Shown one piece after another: positions 60,156-64,000 of a stretch of DNA of 64,000 bases (its first letter is position 1; each line of letters opens with the position of its first letter). Under the pieces are notes generated by a model. It searched no databases. It was not told where the DNA came from and worked only from the letters and a program-made list of their open reading frames with translations. The stretch is taken from assembly GCA_026692865.1 (NCBI GenBank), contig JAPLNI010000026.1, positions 143,134-207,133 on the forward strand, written 5' to 3'. The position numbers and the translations under genes are program-made. Source of the stretch: Planctomycetota bacterium (GTDB lineage: Bacteria > Planctomycetota > Planctomycetia > Pirellulales > Pirellulaceae).

Positions 60156-63100
60156 ATGCGAAAAAAATCAAACTTTGCCAATCAGCCTCGGCTCTTCGAA
60201 GACGACCCCCCACTCCCGGTCGAAGGGACCACCCCACAGAGGGGTTTTCCGGCAGGTGCGACGGACCCAGACTCGATCCCTTTCACAGCCAACGACACCC
60301 CATCAGCAGTCCCTGAGCCGATGGCGTTAGTCACGGGTGACCACGCAACAACAACCACTTCGGTACCGACATCACCCGACGCTAGCGTCTACGGATCAGG
60401 AAACAAGGCCCCGAAGGAATCACTGAGTCCAGGCGACCTTGTCATCGTTGTGGATTCGCACAGCTTGATCTACCAAGTCTTTCATGCCCTACCTTCGATG
60501 ACCAGTCCTTCCGGGATGGAAGTAGGAGCTGTTCACGGATTCTTGCGTGATGTTATTGAACTGATCGACCAGTGGCAGCCGGACTTTTTGGTTTGTGCCT
60601 TTGATGAATCGGAAGTTACCTTTCGCAACGCGTTGTACGACCAATACAAAGCCAATCGCGACCCGATGCCGGAGGCTCTCCGGGCTCAGATGCCGCTGAT
60701 TCATTCGGCTTTAGAAACTCTTGGCGTTTCGAAGCTGTCGATGCCTGGCTTTGAAGCGGATGATATTCTTGCGACGATTGCTAAGGCTTCGCATGACGGA
60801 GGAGCCAAGTGCTTGCTAGTCACTAGCGACAAAGACTGTCGTCAGCTCCTTTCCGAGCACGTTCAAATGCTGAACCTTCGTAAGAATCAACTTTACGGTG
60901 TCCCCGAATTAGCCGAAACTTGGGGCATCAAACCGGAGCAAGTCGTCGACTTCCAAGCCATGGTTGGTGACTCGGTTGATAACGTTCCGGGGGTCCCCCA
61001 AATCGGTCCGAAGGCAGCACAGCAGTTGCTAAGCGAGTTTGAATCGCTGGATGGAATCTACGCAAACCTCGACCGAGTCCCGGGTGCCAAGCGTCAAGAA
61101 ACACTTCGAGAACATCACGAGAAAGCCTACCTGAGTCGCGATCTGGTGAGACTGAAAAACGACACGCCCATCGAATGGAATTGGCCGCAGTGGAGTCAGC
61201 AAAACGCTCGCGTTGCAGAAGTCGAAGCCCTCTTTCAATCGCTGGGCTTTCGCAGATTGGCAGAACGATTTTTAAAGCACACTACTTCGGAACATGAGAC
61301 CGCTTCACCTCCGCCACAAGTCATCGACCGATCGTTGTACCGTTGCATCGTGAGCGACGCTTCCATTGTCGTGCCTGGTGTCATCACGCAGACGCTCTCC
61401 GATTTTGCTTCAGAGATTCAATCGTACTTTGCAAGTGTTCCTCCCGAGTCGCGTTACCTTGCAATCGATACTGAGACCACCTCGGTGTCACCGCGACACG
61501 CCGAACTAGTGGGTTACTCGCTGTGTTGGTCGCCAGGACAAGCCGTCTACTTGCCGATCCTCGCGCCCAATGCGGCTCATTGCTTGAATGCGAACGAGGT
61601 TAAAGAAGTACTTCGACCGCTGCTGTTAGATCCAACTATTGCCAAGATCGGACAGAATATCAAATACGATCTCGTGGTCCTTCGCGGCGAGAGCTTGGAA
61701 GTCGTCAACATTGCTTCCGATACAATGGTTGCCGATTACTTGTTAGATGCAGGAAGCCGCAACCATAACCTTGACGATCTTGCTAAACGTCACCTATCGC
61801 ATGAAACCATTCGCATCGATGCATTGATCGGTAGTGGAAAGGACCAACGCAAGATGGATCAGGTCGACGTGGATGCGGTCGCAATCTATGCTGCAGAAGA
61901 TGTAGATGTTCCTTATCGCTTGCGATCGATCCTTGAACCAAAGCTGATACAAGAGTCGCTTGAAAGTGTGTACCGGGACATTGAACTTCCGCTTCTTGAA
62001 GTACTCGCGGAAATGGAATTCAACGGCATCACGATCGATCCGGTTTTGCTCGGGCAGTTAAGCGACAAGATGGCTACAAAAATCGATCGCTTGAAAATAG
62101 ATATTGAGACACTCGCCGGAGAATCATTCAATCCAGACAGTCCGAAACAGCTTGCCGCGATTCTATTCGACAAACTAAAGCTTCGCGTCGTAAAGAAAAC
62201 CAAAACTGGTGCCAGCACCGATGTCGAAGTTCTTCAAGAACTCGCCAGCGAACATCCATTGCCTGCGAAGATCGTCGAGTATCGTCAAGCAGCCAAACTC
62301 AAGAGCACCTATATCGACGCGTTGCCAAAGTTGGTCTGTGAGAAAACCGGTCGCGTGCATACTTCGTTCCGCCAAGACGTGGCTGCAACGGGCCGACTGA
62401 GTAGCACCGATCCGAACCTGCAAAACATTCCCATTCGGACCGAAGAAGGAAGAGAAATTCGATCAGCGTTTCTACCAGGACCCGATGGATGGATGCTGAT
62501 GACCGCGGACTACTCGCAAATTGAACTACGAGTCCTCGCTCATTACTGCGGCGATGAATCGCTTCGAAATGCCTTCCTGAACGACGAAGATATACACACT
62601 CGAGTCGCCGCCGAAATTCATGGCGTTGATTTGATGCACGTTACCAAAGATATGCGACGTGGCGCGAAGGCCGTTAACTTTGGAATTCTTTATGGCCAAA
62701 GCCCATTCGGTTTGGCAAAGGCACTCAATATCTCCAAGGGCGAAGCAGCCGAATTCATCGATGCCTATTTCGAACGTTATCAAAGCGTTCGTCAGTTCAT
62801 GTATAAAGTTTTTGAAGATTGCCGTCGCGATGGGTTTGTAACGACAATCTCTGGACGCAAGCGATTCTTGAAAGGGATTCGAAACTTTGCGACACTCACC
62901 CCACAGCAGCAAAAGACCCTTCTCGAACCGGAACGAATGGCAGTCAACACGGTCATCCAAGGCTCGGCCGCCGACTTGATCAAGATCGCGATGATCGGTG
63001 TTCATCGAAGATTGAAACAGACCGAGATCGCTGCCAAGATCCTACTTCAGATTCACGATGAATTAGTCTTCGAAGTTGCACCCCACGATATCGAAAAACT

Positions 63101-63206
63101 ATCGACAATCGTACGCGAAGAAATGTCCAGCGCGGTGAAGCTGGATGTCCCATTGAACATCGACATCAAGGTCGGCAAGAACTGGGCAAGCTGCGACGCG
63201 ATTTAG
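60156..63206 (+). CDS. polA: DNA polymerase I with a repeat-A-derived N-terminal segment
   Basis: 1016 aa. Three domains: a 5'-3' flap exonuclease (~94-350, VVDSHSLIYQVFHALPS...CAFDESEVTFR, GDSVDNVPG), a 3'-5' proofreading exonuclease with DTET (~440), IGQNIKYDL and YAAEDVDVPYR intact, and the polymerase (DYSQIELRVLAHY, RRGAKAVNFGILYGQ, QIHDELVFEV). About 93 residues precede the exonuclease and include PEPMALVTG...DASVYGSG (53-82), the translation of a repeat A copy (60312-60400). The rest of this extension is Pro/Thr/Asp-rich. ATG 60156; a shorter start inside the repeat cannot be excluded. Confidence 0.97.
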   Translation: MRKKSNFANQPRLFEDDPPLPVEGTTPQRGFPAGATDPDSIPFTANDTPSAVPEPMALVTGDHATTTTSVPTSPDASVYGSGNKAPKESLSPGDLVIVVDSHSLIYQVFHALPSMTSPSGMEVGAVHGFLRDVIELIDQWQPDFLVCAFDESEVTFRNALYDQYKANRDPMPEALRAQMPLIHSALETLGVSKLSMPGFEADDILATIAKASHDGGAKCLLVTSDKDCRQLLSEHVQMLNLRKNQLYGVPELAETWGIKPEQVVDFQAMVGDSVDNVPGVPQIGPKAAQQLLSEFESLDGIYANLDRVPGAKRQETLREHHEKAYLSRDLVRLKNDTPIEWNWPQWSQQNARVAEVEALFQSLGFRRLAERFLKHTTSEHETASPPPQVIDRSLYRCIVSDASIVVPGVITQTLSDFASEIQSYFASVPPESRYLAIDTETTSVSPRHAELVGYSLCWSPGQAVYLPILAPNAAHCLNANEVKEVLRPLLLDPTIAKIGQNIKYDLVVLRGESLEVVNIASDTMVADYLLDAGSRNHNLDDLAKRHLSHETIRIDALIGSGKDQRKMDQVDVDAVAIYAAEDVDVPYRLRSILEPKLIQESLESVYRDIELPLLEVLAEMEFNGITIDPVLLGQLSDKMATKIDRLKIDIETLAGESFNPDSPKQLAAILFDKLKLRVVKKTKTGASTDVEVLQELASEHPLPAKIVEYRQAAKLKSTYIDALPKLVCEKTGRVHTSFRQDVAATGRLSSTDPNLQNIPIRTEEGREIRSAFLPGPDGWMLMTADYSQIELRVLAHYCGDESLRNAFLNDEDIHTRVAAEIHGVDLMHVTKDMRRGAKAVNFGILYGQSPFGLAKALNISKGEAAEFIDAYFERYQSVRQFMYKVFEDCRRDGFVTTISGRKRFLKGIRNFATLTPQQQKTLLEPERMAVNTVIQGSAADLIKIAMIGVHRRLKQTEIAAKILLQIHDELVFEVAPHDIEKLSTIVREEMSSAVKLDVPLNIDIKVGKNWASCDAI
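60312..60400 (-). repeat. Repeat A copy inside polA
   Basis: 89 bp, in inverted orientation relative to the tandem array upstream. It is read in the same frame as the copy in the lipoprotein gene (Pro-Glu-Pro-Met-Ala-Leu...Tyr-Gly-Ser-Gly). Confidence 0.93.
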
Positions 63207-63244
63207 GGCAGGAGCGATGTTAGGGTGGTGAACAGGGCATTTTT

Positions 63245-63327
63245 CCTGAGCCGTAGGCGCTAGCCTCTGGTGCCGCGTGGCAAATTGTGGCGAAATCGAA
63301 ATCCGTGGCTAGCGTCATCGGCTCAGG
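63245..63327 (+). repeat. Repeat A copy after polA
   Basis: 83 bp between polA and the QueD-like gene, preceded by GGGCATTTTT. Same orientation as the tandem array. Confidence 0.94.
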
Positions 63328-63389
63328 TTTCGTCAGCCCAGATCACTACGGGGGTTAAAATTTTGCTGCTCGCCGAAATCGACACGTTT

Positions 63390-63902
63390 CTACCATGGGA
63401 TTCTGCAATATCCCCACTGACCGTTATTCTCATCTACTCCGACTTCCAACCAAGATAGCGAAGGTCCCACTTTGGGCTTCATGACTTGGTGAATCTCAGC
63501 CGCGATCCAGCTTGCGATTTCTTCTGCTGTCGTATTGCCGATCGGCAGAAGCTTGCAATCTTCCGCCGGGAAGATCCAGCGCTTGTTTCTAAAACGTACG
63601 ATGACTTCATCACGATCTTCTTGATGAATCTCTTCGACACTGATCAGCGGATGCTTCGTCGCGATCAGCATGTGATGGTCAAGCTGTTTAACGACTCCTG
63701 CGAGTGCGTCTCTGAAAGCGATAAAGTCAACCACATATCGATTCTCGTCCAGCGGTCCCTCTACTTCGGCTTTCACACCGTAGTTATGCCCGTGCAAGCA
63801 CTCGCAAATATCACCTGCAAAGGTAATAAAATGTGCAGAAGAAAAAACAAGTTGCTCTTTTTGAAGAAGAACTCGGTACTGGGAAGAGGCGGGCGTTTGC
63901 AA
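63390..63902 (-). CDS. 6-pyruvoyl-tetrahydropterin synthase/QueD-family protein
   Basis: 170 aa. Zinc ligands H24 (SSAHF), H37 and H39 (CLHGHNY) with catalytic Cys candidates C33/C35 just before. The C-terminal SLSWLEVGVDENNGQWGYCRIPW includes the Glu of the pterin pocket. In bacteria the family makes 6-carboxytetrahydropterin for queuosine, or tetrahydrobiopterin-like products. An insert of ~25 residues (DEVIVRFRNKRWIFPAED) sits in the middle. The start is TTG at 63902, with AGGA eight bases upstream and an in-frame stop further up. Substrate not decided. Confidence 0.88.
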   Translation of the reverse strand: MQTPASSQYRVLLQKEQLVFSSAHFITFAGDICECLHGHNYGVKAEVEGPLDENRYVVDFIAFRDALAGVVKQLDHHMLIATKHPLISVEEIHQEDRDEVIVRFRNKRWIFPAEDCKLLPIGNTTAEEIASWIAAEIHQVMKPKVGPSLSWLEVGVDENNGQWGYCRIPW

Positions 63903-64000
63903 TTCAGTTTCCTCGGTATGTGTTACACGTTTGACTGTGATATCTTACTTGTTCGACAAGTTTGCCCAAGCTCCAATTCAATACTTCGCGTTGTCGTGAT

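Overview
The window looks like a piece of a Planctomycetota chromosome, most likely a Pirellulaceae (Rhodopirellula-like) bacterium. This is inferred from gene content, not from a marker comparison. The evidence is: a signal peptidase I with a very large internal insertion, ribosomal protein L9 with an N-terminal extension, an rpsF-ssb-rplI cluster lacking rpsR, paired PQQ-type beta-propeller proteins, a DUF1080 protein, many secreted proteins of unknown function, near-balanced base composition, short scattered operons and several families of short intergenic repeats. No phage, insertion sequence with a transposase, or CRISPR array was seen.

Layout. 0-9.5 kb: the 3' part of an Mrp/ApbC ATPase, a purine nucleoside phosphorylase, PurQ, an FHA-GAF histidine kinase, a ComF-like phosphoribosyltransferase, an LptF/LptG-type permease coupled to an SdrD_B-type protein, a sugar isomerase-like TIM barrel, a candidate structured RNA and tRNA-Lys. 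9.5-23 kb: a HEAT protein and a DNase I-like protein, an Arg-rich disordered protein, two PQQ beta-propeller proteins, a membrane Ser/Thr kinase, a Gly/Tyr-rich secreted protein, an SGNH hydrolase and a zinc-ribbon membrane protein. 23-30 kb: signal peptidase I, then rplY-pth-rpsF-ssb-rplI, tRNA-Leu and an STN-like secreted protein. 30-38 kb: HEAT proteins and a three-gene TolQ/ExbB plus double ExbD/TolR-like operon, the most system-like locus here. 38-46 kb: TspO, tRNA-Pro, methionine-salvage mtnD and mtnC, secreted proteins and a FlgI-like lipoprotein. 46-57.5 kb: an ECF sigma factor, a glycine-zipper protein, DedA, recA, a DUF1080 protein, trmB, a membrane protein with a possible BECR-type nuclease domain, hisA and tatC. 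57.5-64 kb: repeat-rich DNA, a coiled-coil protein with a BRCT-like segment, a 130-bp tandem array, polA and a QueD/PTPS-family protein.

The most striking structural feature is an 83-89-bp imperfect palindrome (repeat A). It has seven clear copies and two degenerate ones. Three copies form a tandem array just upstream of polA. Two copies are translated in frame near the N-termini of unrelated genes (DNA polymerase I and a FlgI-like lipoprotein), in the only one of the six frames that lacks stop codons. Three other repeat families (B, C and D) occupy other intergenic spaces.

How the genes work together. The ribosomal protein/ssb cluster, recA, polA, trmB and the tRNAs are housekeeping information genes. 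purQ, hisA, mtnD/mtnC and the nucleoside phosphorylase serve purine, histidine and methionine salvage metabolism. lepB, tatC, the LptF/G-type permease and the TolQ-like operon serve the envelope. All functional calls come from motif reading alone; no database search was run.
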